This document shows, one piece after another, positions 8,577 through 17,452 of a stretch of DNA of 64,000 nucleotides. Source of the DNA: Lysobacterales bacterium (GTDB lineage: Bacteria > Pseudomonadota > Gammaproteobacteria > Xanthomonadales > Rhodanobacteraceae); assembly GCA_002632325.1 (NCBI GenBank), contig NSJK01000002.1:186001-250000 (forward strand). The letters are read 5' to 3'. The number at the start of each line of letters is the position of its first letter. The stretch's first letter is position 1. The position numbers and the translations under genes were made by a program. Under the pieces are notes generated by a model, which did not search any database, was not told the DNA's origin, and worked only from the letters and a program-made list of their open reading frames with translations.

Positions 8577-8608
8577 AAAAAAAAAGGGGAGGGCAATGCC
8601 CTCCCCTT
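8577..8608 (-). terminator. Rho-independent terminator of the abundant secreted-protein gene
   Basis: Read on the minus strand: a GC-rich hairpin with 11-12 bp arms (AAGGGGAGGGCA / TGCCCTCCCCTT) is followed at once by nine U residues (the A-run 8577-8585 on the plus strand). It lies 26 bp after the stop at 8635. This is the best intrinsic terminator in the window and suggests a highly transcribed single-gene unit. Confidence 0.93.
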
Positions 8609-8634
8609 CCAGACTTGCAAGTAACCTACGCCTA

Positions 8635-10104
8635 TTACGAGCAGGGGCCCGCGGCGCAAGAACGGCTCGCGCGGTGACGGAACAGACCGCTGTAGTTGGC
8701 CATGACGCCGCCGCTGACGTTCGAGTTGATCACGTTGTAGACCTCGAAGCCCGTGGCCGGGAGGCCGCGGAGCACCGTGCCGTTGGCGGCAGCGCGCATC
8801 GCGTGACCGCTGTTGCCACTTGCGAGATCCAAGCGGATCCAGCCTGCGCTCGCGAACGGAGGAACGTTGAAGGTGAGCTTCGAACCCAACACGCCCGAGG
8901 TATTACCAGCATTCGGATCGGCCGGATCAAGATAGCTGATCACGTTCACTTCGTACGGCAGCGACGAAGGCTCGACATCAACCGGCGGACTCGGCGACCA
9001 GTCGCAGTCGCTGCCCGGGGTCGGGTTCGCAGGATCGCAATCCTGCGGGATGATCGTCTGCTCTTCCTGATCATACTGCTGCAGGATGACTTCGACGTTC
9101 GAGACCTTGTTGAAGACCTGGACGAACGGCACGATCGCCGGGCCAGCGCCAACATAGAAGGGATCGACGTAGAAGCGCTTGGTCGGGAACGTGACAACCC
9201 AGTCCGTCGCGGCACCGAGACCGGCAACCGTGAGGTACTCGTTGTACAGAGTATCCGACTGATACAGCGCGCTGACCGGGTCAGCACCACCAACGCTTGC
9301 GGCGTAATCAAGCGACAACAGCGCGCCTGCGTTGAACACATAGGCGATCGTGCTGTCATAGTTCTGCAGCGACGGCAGCGTGCTGCCGGACTGCGTGACG
9401 TGCGGCGCAAGGAAGAATCCATCGATCGCATCGGCGTTGTAGCCGAAGAACGTACCCTGACCGACGTTGACGATCGCGCCGGAACCGAACAGCGTACCGG
9501 TCGGAGCAACGACATCAGCGTTCGCAACGACAGCATTGCCGATCAGCGAGGTATCGCATTCCGGATGACCGGTGGAATCGTGCAGCACCGTATCGAACAG
9601 ATTGGTGTTCGGCGGGATGTCGCCCATCTGGATCATTTCCAGATAGCCTTCACGTGTACGCGTGATGCTCGTCGGCGCGCCGTCCTTCGGACCGATCGTG
9701 CCATCAAACGTGTAGGTACGGAACGCCTGCGGCACGCCCGCCTTGAACAGCGGGTAGGTGCAGCTGTTGTCAAAGGTCTTGATGCCAGCACCACCAGTTG
9801 CGTCGGTGAGCTGCACCACGGAACCCGTCCACACGTCATTCGGCGACAGATACAGGTTGAAGTCGAGGACTTCGCGGCTGTTGTAGCCTTCGAGGAAGCG
9901 GACCTTGACAATCTTGGCGTTGACATCGTCCGTATTGACGACCGAGACCAGGGTGTCCTGACTCTTGTTGACCGTGAAATACGGATAGATGAGAACCTGT
10001 CCGAGACCGTCGGGATTGAGTTCGACGGCACTCGCCAGGCTCGCGAAGCCAGCGACGCCAGCAATGCCGGCGACGACAGCCATCGTCAAGCTGTTCTTTT
10101 TCAT
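8635..10104 (-). CDS. Secreted/cell-surface protein of unknown function (IYPYFTV family)
   Basis: A 489-residue protein with a clear signal peptide (residues 1-26, MKKNSLTMAVVAGIAGVAGF core, cleavage after ASA). The start at 10104 is preceded by a good AGGAG Shine-Dalgarno with 7-nt spacing. The mature N-terminus VELNPDGLGQVLIYPYFTVN, followed by TLVSVVNT and KVRFLEGYNSREVLDFNLYLSPNDVWTG, recalls a family of uncharacterised exported proteins I have seen in proteobacteria, but I cannot name a function. The rest is beta-rich with few charged patches; five or so cysteines are scattered, two of them in the C-terminal CAAGPC. The efficient start signal and very strong terminator suggest high expression, as for a surface layer or matrix protein. 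No C-terminal sorting signal is visible. Confidence 0.75.
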   Translation of the reverse strand: MKKNSLTMAVVAGIAGVAGFASLASAVELNPDGLGQVLIYPYFTVNKSQDTLVSVVNTDDVNAKIVKVRFLEGYNSREVLDFNLYLSPNDVWTGSVVQLTDATGGAGIKTFDNSCTYPLFKAGVPQAFRTYTFDGTIGPKDGAPTSITRTREGYLEMIQMGDIPPNTNLFDTVLHDSTGHPECDTSLIGNAVVANADVVAPTGTLFGSGAIVNVGQGTFFGYNADAIDGFFLAPHVTQSGSTLPSLQNYDSTIAYVFNAGALLSLDYAASVGGADPVSALYQSDTLYNEYLTVAGLGAATDWVVTFPTKRFYVDPFYVGAGPAIVPFVQVFNKVSNVEVILQQYDQEEQTIIPQDCDPANPTPGSDCDWSPSPPVDVEPSSLPYEVNVISYLDPADPNAGNTSGVLGSKLTFNVPPFASAGWIRLDLASGNSGHAMRAAANGTVLRGLPATGFEVYNVINSNVSGGVMANYSGLFRHRASRSCAAGPCS

Positions 10105-10287
10105 CGCAACACTCCTAAATTTTTGACCACAGGGCTTTTTGCTTTTACCGCCCCCTTGTACCGGCCGGAAGTCAATCGACACCGCACAAGCCAAGCCAAG
10201 GTCAGGCAACAGCAGCGCCATGTTAAGACAAAGGAAACCCGTTCCGCAATCCCCTGCCCGAAACACAAGCGCTTTCAATCAATTCAA

Positions 10288-10686
10288 TCAGTTAGGCAGA
10301 AAGTACCACTGTCCATCGACGCGGATCCAGATCTCCGACTGGACACTTTCACTTTCGACCTTGCGCCCACCCATGCCGGGCGCCGTGACCGAGTAACGCA
10401 CATTGACACCGACGATGCAGCGATCACCGTCACAGGTTTTGTCCTTGAAGCTCGCTGCCGTCCACTGGATTGGCCGGTTGTTCATCGCTGCCGCGTACTT
10501 CTCGCGCGTCTGTGTCGCGCGATAACCGGGCGTGAAATAGTCGTAGGCCTTTTCGGCCTCATGTGCAATGAGATAGTTCCAGCGCTCGATCGATCGCTTG
10601 TCGACCATGTCGGGATTGCTCTTGTCCACGCAGCCGGACGCCATCAACAGCAGCGCGCCAAGGGCAAGGTGGGCGAGGTGGCGCAT
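10288..10686 (-). CDS. Small lipoprotein at the end of the T2SS operon
   Basis: A ~132-residue protein with a lipoprotein signal (ALGALLLMASGC; the lipidated Cys is residue 19 from this start, and the -3 position is Ala, a slightly weak lipobox). I chose the ATG at 10686, one base after the gspD stop; a GTG at 10698 inside gspD would add four residues. The mature part is a compact alpha/beta domain with a two-Cys loop (KTCDGDRCIVG) and conserved-looking YDYFTPGYR and GQWYFL segments, reminiscent of NTF2-like folds. Its coupling to gspD suggests a T2SS accessory role, for example at the outer membrane, but no pilotin motif is recognisable. Confidence 0.75.
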   Translation of the reverse strand: MRHLAHLALGALLLMASGCVDKSNPDMVDKRSIERWNYLIAHEAEKAYDYFTPGYRATQTREKYAAAMNNRPIQWTAASFKDKTCDGDRCIVGVNVRYSVTAPGMGGRKVESESVQSEIWIRVDGQWYFLPN

Positions 10687-10687
10687 T

Positions 10688-13081
10688 TCAATGTTCACGC
10701 TTGGACTCCTGCACAGGTTCGGTGGATTCGTGTTGCGGCTGCATCGCGGCCGATCCTGATGATGGAGGCATCTCGGCGGTCGGCGCCGACGTCGATTGCG
10801 CGCGCGGCCGCAAGGGCTTGAGTGATTCGAATTGCTTGATGTAGTCCTCGGTAACTTGACGCGCCTCGTCGCTGTTGTTGATCACGCGCGGCGTGATCAA
10901 CACGATCAGTTCGGTGCGATTGGTGCTCTTGCTGGTGGAGCCGAACAAGCGACGCAAGATTGGCACCTTGCTGATTCCGGGCACGCTCGAATCGGCGTCC
11001 TGACGAACTTCCTTGATCAGCCCGCCGAGCAGGAGGGTCTGGCCGCTTTGCACCGCGACCGAGGTCTGGAACTGACGCTGCGCGATGGGCGGATTGCCGC
11101 CCGCACTGGCAGCGGCGCCCGGCGTGCTGACCTGCTGATCGATATCAAGATACACGAGGCCGCCCGGATTGACGCGTGGCAGGACGCTGAGCGAAACACC
11201 GGTACTCAGATACTGCACCGATCCCATCACGCCACTGCCGTAGGGATTCTGCGTGCCGCTGTTGTTGCCGTTGTTGTTGATATTTCCAATCGAACCCAGA
11301 CCATTGTAGTAAGTCTGTTGGATCGGGATCTGATCACCGATCTGCAGCGAGGCTTCCTGATTGTTGTTGACCACCAGCGATGGCGCCGACAGGGTCTTGG
11401 CCACGCCCGAGGATTCGAGCGCGCTGATGGCGACCTGGAATTTGCTGTTGAGGAATGAATAGAAAAAACTCGCCGCGTTCGCGCCCGGGCCGGCTGCGCC
11501 GACCGTGCTTCCGCGACGATGGTAACGATTGGGGTATTGCCACGGATTGCGCGTGGTGTCGTAGACGCCCGGCGCAGTCATGAGGTTGCCCAACCACCAC
11601 TGCACACCGAATTTGAGCCCGTCGGTGAGACTGACTTCGAGGATGCGCGCCTCGATCTGCACCTGCAGTGGTGGCGTGTCGAGTCGACGGATCGCGGCCT
11701 GCATCTGCTCCCATTCGAAGGGCTGGGCCATGATCATGAGCTGGTTGTTCTCTTCGATCGCCGAGATGCGGATGTCGGTTTCCTTCTTGCCCGACCCGGC
11801 TGCGGCCGCGCCACCCGCAGGCGCCGGGCTGCTCACCGGCGCGGCCTTCTCGATGTTCGATTGCGGACGCAGCGAGCTGCCGTAGTTCATGCCGCTGTTG
11901 AAACCGCCCATGCCTCCGCCCATGCCGCCCATGCTGTTGAGCGAGGTCGAGCGCAGACCAGGGCCGACTCGACCCGAGGTCGTGCTGCGATGGGTGCCAC
12001 TCGCTGTGCCAAGGAAGATCTGGCTGAGGTAATCGGCCAGATCGGGCGCCTTGAGATTCTTGACGTTGTAGACGTAGAGCTGCACCGCGTTTTCGGCGCT
12101 GCCGCGATCGAGCCGATACAACCATTCCTCGGCCTGCTTGAGGTATTCGGGCTGCGGCGTGATCGCGATGATCGAGTTGGTCTCCTCGATCGGCATGAAG
12201 CGGAACATGCCCGCCAGCGGTGATTCGCCCTTCGATCCGAACAGGCTGTCGAGATCGGGCATGAGTTTGGTGACATCGACGTGCTGCATGTTGTAGACGC
12301 CGATCGACATGCCCTTGAGCCAGTCGACATCGAAGGTGTCGATGGTGCGTTGATAGATGTCGAGCTCGGACGGATTGCCGGCCAGCACCAGCAAGCTGCG
12401 ATTGGGATCGATCTGCACGATCGCCTCGGGCTTGACGTAGGGCTTGAGCAACTTGGCCATCTCCACCGGCGAGATGTAGTGCAGTGGATAAATGCGCAGG
12501 CCATAGCCGGGCGCATCACTGGCCCCTGCATGGGGCGTGAGCTTGCCGGGAATCGCGTCGCGCGAAGGCAGCACGGTATAGCGATTGCCTTCATGCACGA
12601 GCGCATTGCCGGTCCACGACAAGAGCATCTCCAGCACCGGCATCGCATCCTCGCGCCGGATCGGCCGCGAGGTCGAATAGGTCACGTTGCCACCCACGTT
12701 CGGCGCGATCGTGTAGTTCTCCTGCAGCATGTCGCCGAGGATCGCCTTGACCACCGCCTGGATCGGCTGATTTTCGAAATTGAAGGTGACCTGACCTTCA
12801 CCGCCACTTGCCTTTGGCAGTGGTTGATTCTTGTAGAACTTGGCCGTGCCGAGTTCGATCTCAGGCTTGGGCGGCGCGCGGTCGGCCTTGGCCTCCGGCG
12901 AAATCGCGATGCCCTCGACTGGCTGGTCGATTGTCGTTTGCGGCGGCCCTCTGAGAATCGAGTCGGCCGTGAGGATGTCGTCGTGATCGGCGTCGGCGCG
13001 CACGGACTGCTTGGTGGGCGTGCAGCCGACCAGCAGCGCAAGCGCCAGACTGAGCAGCAGGGTGGTGAATTTGGAATGCAC
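10688..13081 (-). CDS. gspD: Type II secretion secretin GspD (XpsD type)
   Basis: A 797-residue outer-membrane secretin that forms the multimeric T2SS exit channel. It begins with a lipoprotein signal (LALALLVGC, Cys20), as in Xanthomonas XpsD and unlike most GspD. N0 (TFNFENQPIQAVVKAIL) and successive KH-like N domains follow (GLRIYPLHYISPVEMAKLLKPYV; VYNMQHVDVTKLMPDL; VYNVKNLKAPDLADYLSQI). The N3 region is interrupted by a long Gly/Ser/Met-rich linker (~residues 360-430, including GGMGGGMGGFNSGM). The secretin core contains the VEARILEVSLTDGLKFG strand, VPGISKVPILRRLFGS and TELIVLITPRVI. A basic, Ser/Pro-rich tail follows. It is the last structural T2SS gene, 12 bp after gspN. Confidence 0.97.
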   Translation of the reverse strand: MHSKFTTLLLSLALALLVGCTPTKQSVRADADHDDILTADSILRGPPQTTIDQPVEGIAISPEAKADRAPPKPEIELGTAKFYKNQPLPKASGGEGQVTFNFENQPIQAVVKAILGDMLQENYTIAPNVGGNVTYSTSRPIRREDAMPVLEMLLSWTGNALVHEGNRYTVLPSRDAIPGKLTPHAGASDAPGYGLRIYPLHYISPVEMAKLLKPYVKPEAIVQIDPNRSLLVLAGNPSELDIYQRTIDTFDVDWLKGMSIGVYNMQHVDVTKLMPDLDSLFGSKGESPLAGMFRFMPIEETNSIIAITPQPEYLKQAEEWLYRLDRGSAENAVQLYVYNVKNLKAPDLADYLSQIFLGTASGTHRSTTSGRVGPGLRSTSLNSMGGMGGGMGGFNSGMNYGSSLRPQSNIEKAAPVSSPAPAGGAAAAGSGKKETDIRISAIEENNQLMIMAQPFEWEQMQAAIRRLDTPPLQVQIEARILEVSLTDGLKFGVQWWLGNLMTAPGVYDTTRNPWQYPNRYHRRGSTVGAAGPGANAASFFYSFLNSKFQVAISALESSGVAKTLSAPSLVVNNNQEASLQIGDQIPIQQTYYNGLGSIGNINNNGNNSGTQNPYGSGVMGSVQYLSTGVSLSVLPRVNPGGLVYLDIDQQVSTPGAAASAGGNPPIAQRQFQTSVAVQSGQTLLLGGLIKEVRQDADSSVPGISKVPILRRLFGSTSKSTNRTELIVLITPRVINNSDEARQVTEDYIKQFESLKPLRPRAQSTSAPTAEMPPSSGSAAMQPQHESTEPVQESKREH

Positions 13082-13093
13082 GTTCTGACTCCC

Positions 13094-13801
13094 TTACTTC
13101 TTGTCTGTTTCGCGACCCGGGGCTTGCGCCCGGCTGCGTTCGGCTTCTTCACGCATCTGACGGCGCCGCTCTTCGATGCGCTTGGCCAGATCACCAGCGT
13201 CGGCATCGCTCTTGTTCATTGCTGCCGGTGCAGCCGGCGGCGTCTTGCCGCCGCTGGCGCGTGGATTGGCAGCGGGCTTGGCTGCACCCGCCGCGGTTTC
13301 CAGCTCGACTTCACTGGTTTCGGCGGTGGCATTGCGAAATACCGCGACACGCGGCTTGAGTTCGACCAAGGTCCATGCCGCCTGATCGCCATCCAGCGGC
13401 ATTCCGACCTTGAGACTGACCGGCTGGTTCCGCGACTTGTCGAGCAACATCGCGACGCGGACATGATTGACTTCGTCGATGATCACGCCGGTGAGCGTCA
13501 CGTTGAGCGGGTTGGCAGGCGGCGCGGCATCGTCCGCGCCAGCCGCATCGAGCGGCGAAGGCTCGCGATCGGCATTGAACAGTGGATGCGCATCGATCGC
13601 CGCAAACGCGCCACGCTCCGGCATCTGCAGCGGACGCTGATCGATCGTCGGCAAGGCGCGCGCTTCGTCCTCATCAGTCGCTGCCCCACCCCAGGAGATG
13701 CCGCGACCCAAACCTGCGTACTGCACCACGAGCAGCAACAGCAGCACACCGCAGCTTGCGGCAAGCACCTTGGTGATCCAGCGGGCGGCGTGATCGTTCA
13801 C
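13094..13801 (-). CDS. gspN: T2SS inner-membrane protein N (XpsN-like, GspC role)
   Basis: A 235-residue bitopic protein: a short cytoplasmic N-terminus, one membrane helix (VLAASCGVLLLLLVVQYAGL, residues ~11-30), a Pro/Asp-rich periplasmic linker, then a homology-region domain (NPLNVTLTGVIIDEVNHVRVAMLLD... VSLKVGMPLDG) like that of GspC/PilP, which docks on the secretin N0 domain. The C-terminus is a highly charged predicted coiled coil (LAKRIEERRRQMREEAERSR). In Xanthomonas, XpsN takes the place of GspC and forms a complex with XpsL and XpsM; gene order here is the same. The start is GTG at 13801, overlapping the gspM stop as GTGA. Confidence 0.88.
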   Translation of the reverse strand: MNDHAARWITKVLAASCGVLLLLLVVQYAGLGRGISWGGAATDEDEARALPTIDQRPLQMPERGAFAAIDAHPLFNADREPSPLDAAGADDAAPPANPLNVTLTGVIIDEVNHVRVAMLLDKSRNQPVSLKVGMPLDGDQAAWTLVELKPRVAVFRNATAETSEVELETAAGAAKPAANPRASGGKTPPAAPAAMNKSDADAGDLAKRIEERRRQMREEAERSRAQAPGRETDKK

Positions 13802-14406
13802 TTGGTCTTGCCCGGTTCGCGCAGATAGCCCGAAAGATTGAAGCGCACATCCAGGGGCGTTGCCGGCGCCTTGGCGCCCGGCGGCGCATAGGTCTGCTGC
13901 TTGTAGATCATGACCTGATCGACGAACAGATACGGCTTGCCGCTTTCCAGATCCTGCAGGATTGCCGCGAGCGGCTCGAGATCGCAGCGCAGACGCGCCT
14001 GTACCGTCACGCGCTTGTAGATTTCTTCCTCGCCACCGGCATAGCTCTGGGTGCCGTTGTTCTGGCAACGCGCTTCGTTTTTCACATGCGTGTTCATCGC
14101 CTGTTTGAGGCGCTGGATCAGCGCAGCCTCGGCGGCATTGCGGTCGGGTTCGGGCATGAACGCCTGATTGCCCTGTTCGTAGGCCTTGACCTCGGCGAGC
14201 CGCTGGTCGATGTCGGCCTTCTGCTCGATCGTACGACTGTAGCGCGCATGCTGGTCGCGCAGATCCTGCATGTCGCTGGAAAACTGCAACTGCGGCGCAA
14301 CGAACCACCAGTGCACACCAATCAGGTACACGAGCAACAACACGATCAGCAGCAGCACGACTGCAAGCAGACGGCCATCCTTGGGCTGGAAACGAGGAGT
14401 CGCCAT
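13798..14406 (-). CDS. gspM: T2SS assembly-platform protein GspM
   Basis: A 202-residue inner-membrane protein with one strong membrane helix near the N-terminus (LLAVVLLLIVLLLVYLIGVHWW, residues ~13-34) and a periplasmic part that begins as a coiled coil (DMQDLRDQHARYSRTIEQKADIDQRL) followed by a small ferredoxin-like fold. It is the partner of GspL in the platform that carries the ATPase. Two Cys residues (ARCQNN, LRCDLE) may form a disulfide. The ATG at 14406 is one base past the gspL stop; the longer upstream frame is gspL in another register. Confidence 0.92.
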   Translation of the reverse strand: MATPRFQPKDGRLLAVVLLLIVLLLVYLIGVHWWFVAPQLQFSSDMQDLRDQHARYSRTIEQKADIDQRLAEVKAYEQGNQAFMPEPDRNAAEAALIQRLKQAMNTHVKNEARCQNNGTQSYAGGEEEIYKRVTVQARLRCDLEPLAAILQDLESGKPYLFVDQVMIYKQQTYAPPGAKAPATPLDVRFNLSGYLREPGKTK

Positions 14407-14407
14407 C

Positions 14408-15793
14408 TCAGGGCTCCTTCCGGGCGGCGCGTTCGCGCGGGGGCGGCGCAGCGGTCTTGCCCTGCGCGTTCGGCGCGTTGCGCGGTGCAGGCAGGGGCTT
14501 GGCAGGCGTGGGCGCGGATTGAGCGGGCGCCGGAGCGGGCTTGGCCGGTTCCGGTTGCATCTTGCCCTTCTCATCCTTGGCCGCGACCTGCGCTGCCGCA
14601 GCTGCCTTGGCCGCCACATCCTTCGAGCCCTGATCCGGCTTGCCGGGCACCGCGCTGCCTGCATTCGGCTGCAGTTCGCATTCCTTGAGTTCGGCGTTGA
14701 CCTGAAAGCGCTCCTTGCCGGTGCGCGGATCCGGCTGCACCTGCCCCTGAAAGCCCGGATTGCCCAGGCAGGGCGATGCGCCGAGCAGGGCGATCAGCTT
14801 GGCTGCCTCGGTCGCCTGCCCCTGGATCTGCACCTGCTTGTTTTCGATCTGCAGGCGCTCGAGATAGGCATCGAGCGGCAGACGACGGGTGATGTCGTCG
14901 ATCAGCCCGACCACGGTCGGTCCCTTGCGCTTGCGGTCGGCAAGGAAGTTCGCACCGACGATCGAATCGGTGAGCGATTTTCTGAGCGCAGCAACCTGCT
15001 TCGCCTGCTTGGCCGCATCATCGACCTCGACCCGCATTGCATCGAGCGTGGCGGCCCGGTTGGCCAGCGATTCGTCCATGTTGAGCACGAGCAGCAGCAG
15101 CGCTGCAGCAGCAAGGCCGAGATTGAGCGGCAGACGCAGGTCGCGCCTTTGCGTGCGCTTGTCCGCGGCCAACAGGTTGACGCGACGACGCGCAATGCCC
15201 GGCGCCGCACTCCAGGCATCGACACCATCGAACGGGGCGATGCCGGCCGGCAGCGCCGCAAGTTCGGCATCGAGCTGGGCGCGCGGCATCAGCACCAGTT
15301 CGACCTGAGCCGTGCGGCCTGCCGTGTCTTCGCCGATCACGCGACTGTCGAAATACACTTGATCGGCCTTGAACGGCGTTTGCCGATCCATCTCGAAGCC
15401 CAGCACCTGGGTCAGATTGTCGGTGGCCGCTGCGGGCAGGCTGAGCACGCGCGCGAGCACGCGGGAACGGTCGATGCAGTACACGCTGCGCAGATTGGCG
15501 TCATCGATCGCGCCGCGCAGCTGGCGGAACTGCGCAGTCTGCACTTCGGCGGGCTGGCTGCCATCGATCCGCCCATGCTCGCTGATCTGACCGCCACGCT
15601 CGCGCCAGACGACCAAGGCCTCGCCCTCGCGACCGATCAGCAGTGTCTCGGAGCGATCGGCGAGAAATTCACGCCAGCGCGGCGGCAGGCACGCCAACAG
15701 CTCACGCCCCCACCACGCGAAGAAACGCGGCAGGGGCGTCTTGGCAAGGCGCGTGCGCACACGCGCGATCAGTCGGTCGACAGTCGGATTCAC
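14408..15793 (-). CDS. gspL: T2SS assembly-platform protein GspL
   Basis: A 461-residue bitopic protein with PilM/actin-like and PilN-like parts. Residues 1-~230 are the cytoplasmic domain that recruits GspE; a membrane helix follows (LRLPLNLGLAAAALLLLVLNMD, ~250-270); the periplasmic region starts with a coiled coil (ANRAATLDAMRVEVDDAAKQAKQVAALRK), then a ferredoxin-like domain (LPLDAYLERLQIENKQVQIQG), then a long low-complexity tail of Ala, Pro, Lys and Gln from ~385 to the end. The Pro/Ala-rich tail is longer than in typical GspL. It lies 4 bp after gspK. Confidence 0.93.
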   Translation of the reverse strand: MNPTVDRLIARVRTRLAKTPLPRFFAWWGRELLACLPPRWREFLADRSETLLIGREGEALVVWRERGGQISEHGRIDGSQPAEVQTAQFRQLRGAIDDANLRSVYCIDRSRVLARVLSLPAAATDNLTQVLGFEMDRQTPFKADQVYFDSRVIGEDTAGRTAQVELVLMPRAQLDAELAALPAGIAPFDGVDAWSAAPGIARRRVNLLAADKRTQRRDLRLPLNLGLAAAALLLLVLNMDESLANRAATLDAMRVEVDDAAKQAKQVAALRKSLTDSIVGANFLADRKRKGPTVVGLIDDITRRLPLDAYLERLQIENKQVQIQGQATEAAKLIALLGASPCLGNPGFQGQVQPDPRTGKERFQVNAELKECELQPNAGSAVPGKPDQGSKDVAAKAAAAAQVAAKDEKGKMQPEPAKPAPAPAQSAPTPAKPLPAPRNAPNAQGKTAAPPPRERAARKEP

Positions 15794-15797
15794 GGCT

Positions 15798-16718
15798 TCA
15801 GGAAGTTTCCCCGTCGCGCCAGCGCAGGATCACGAACGGCCTTCCGGCCGGGTTGACCCCACCCATGCGAATGGTGGCATCCAAGGTCGTGCTGGTGCCG
15901 TTGGGCAGCTTCGCACGGGACTGGACACTATACGTGACACCCCCGCCACCCGTCACGCCGCCGATCGAGACTCCGCAGATCGGCTCGCCGGGCGCTGGCG
16001 CGTCTCCGGGCTGCATCGCCTGACGCTGCTCGATGATCTGGCGCGCACATTCGGGCGTCATGTCGGGCATCGCTTCGAGCGCTTCGAGTGGCGCGTACTG
16101 GGCGTTGGGCATGCTCTGTCCGGTGAAGATCGTCAGGGCCGGTTCGACCAAGGTGAACAGCTCATAGTTCATGCCCAGCACCTGCTGCAGTTCGGAGACG
16201 GTCGCGAACTGCGCGTTGGCCGGGCCGTAGGCCAGTCCGGCAGCCTTGTAATCGCCTTCCTCGGCGCCGTTGAGCGAAGTCTCGTCGTCGGCATCGACCC
16301 AGTCCTTGATCGCCGCGGCCAGCGCCTCGGCCTTGTCCATGGGCACACCGCGCGCGGTGAACAGATTGGCCAGCACCTTGGGGTCGGCGCCATTGAGATT
16401 GATCTTGCCCGAATCGTCGGTGATGCGGACTTCGACCTCGGCATCGCCGAAGCCGAACAGATAGGGCCGCCCGTCGCCGACCCAGCGCAACATCGGATCC
16501 GCCTTGCGCAATTCGTAAGCGGCAAGGTTGAGGCCCGCTTCGGCCGCATAGCGTGCCTGGGTGGTGTCGAACATGTGTCGTGCCTGGATGTTTTCGGTCC
16601 GCGCGATCAGCGCGAAGCTGCCGAGCAGGATCGTCAGCATCGCCACCACCCACAGCACGAGCAGAAAGGCGAGCCCGCGTTGGCGCGATGGCAGGCCGCA
16701 TCCGTGACGCGGGTTCAT
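15798..16718 (-). CDS. gspK: T2SS minor pseudopilin GspK
   Basis: A 306-residue prepilin-like protein. The leader ends in QRG and the mature N-terminus LAFLLVLWVVAMLTILLGSFAL is the usual hydrophobic helix; as in other GspK proteins the +5 Glu of the major pseudopilin is missing. The inserted alpha-domain is visible (DDSGKINLNGADPKVLANLF ... DWVDADDETSLNGAEEGDY), with the acidic cluster that binds calcium in this family. It caps the pseudopilus with GspI and GspJ. The ATG at 16718 overlaps the gspJ stop (ATGA). Confidence 0.95.
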   Translation of the reverse strand: MNPRHGCGLPSRQRGLAFLLVLWVVAMLTILLGSFALIARTENIQARHMFDTTQARYAAEAGLNLAAYELRKADPMLRWVGDGRPYLFGFGDAEVEVRITDDSGKINLNGADPKVLANLFTARGVPMDKAEALAAAIKDWVDADDETSLNGAEEGDYKAAGLAYGPANAQFATVSELQQVLGMNYELFTLVEPALTIFTGQSMPNAQYAPLEALEAMPDMTPECARQIIEQRQAMQPGDAPAPGEPICGVSIGGVTGGGGVTYSVQSRAKLPNGTSTTLDATIRMGGVNPAGRPFVILRWRDGETS

Positions 16719-17452
16719 TGCCCACGCTCCGTCTGCGGCTGACCGCGTCGAGGCTGATTCTGGCGTTCGTCCATGCGCATGCCAGGCATGCTGAATGGCG
16801 TTTGCCTGCGAATCGCGCCGGCATCGAGCATGAGCGGGATGTCCATCACCGGAAACTCGATGCGTGCCTCGTCGGACATGCGCAAGACGATGCGCACCAT
16901 CACCGGCGTGACGCCCGGATCGTCCCACTGGTCGGACCAGTCGGTGAGCTGGCCGTTCTCGTCGAGCGTGCGGTATTCGAAGCGCCCATCGGCGATCTGA
17001 TCGAGCAAGACCGTCGGCTCGTCCTCGATCGGATGATCGGACTCATAGCCATTGAGCATTTGCGCGGTGAACAGCAGTTGCCGCCCGCCGCGACGATTTC
17101 CCGCCAGACTCAAGGTCTGCACATAGGGCCCGCCCTTGGACAGATAGCCGGGCATCGGCGCGACGAAGCGCATGAAATCACCGCGCCCGTCGAACACGAA
17201 ATTCGAGCCGGTGTTGTCATCTCGCGCGAACGCCAGCGGCATGATGCGACTGACCTGATGACGAATGAATTCCTGCGCCACGCGCAGGCGACTGGTGCGG
17301 TCGATCGCGAGTTCGCCCGAGTGCATCGCATGCACCGCGGTGCGGATCGCGCCGACACTGCCGGCCAGCAGCAGCGCAAGCAGCAACAGGGCGAGCATCA
17401 CCTCGAGCAAGGTGAAACCGCGCGTGATCGTGCGGCGCATCGGGGCACACAT
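16715..17452 (-). CDS. gspJ: T2SS minor pseudopilin GspJ
   Basis: A 245-residue pseudopilin. The leader MCAPMRRTITRG is cleaved before FTLLEVMLALLLLALLLAG, so Glu5 of the mature protein is present. The globular domain includes FDGRGDFMRFVAPMPGYL and a long C-terminal tail rich in Arg, Gln and Pro. It forms the pseudopilus tip with GspK and GspI. The start ATG shares one base with the gspI stop (TGATG). Confidence 0.95.
   Translation of the reverse strand: MCAPMRRTITRGFTLLEVMLALLLLALLLAGSVGAIRTAVHAMHSGELAIDRTSRLRVAQEFIRHQVSRIMPLAFARDDNTGSNFVFDGRGDFMRFVAPMPGYLSKGGPYVQTLSLAGNRRGGRQLLFTAQMLNGYESDHPIEDEPTVLLDQIADGRFEYRTLDENGQLTDWSDQWDDPGVTPVMVRIVLRMSDEARIEFPVMDIPLMLDAGAIRRQTPFSMPGMRMDERQNQPRRGQPQTERGQ

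Noticed and set aside
8577-8608. Candidate small RNA gene
   Set aside because: The hairpin plus U-run is fully explained as the terminator of the upstream gene.
8488-10821. A 777-residue plus-strand open frame across the secreted-protein gene and its terminator
   Set aside because: It runs through a perfect intrinsic terminator and a lipoprotein gene on the other strand, with no motif.
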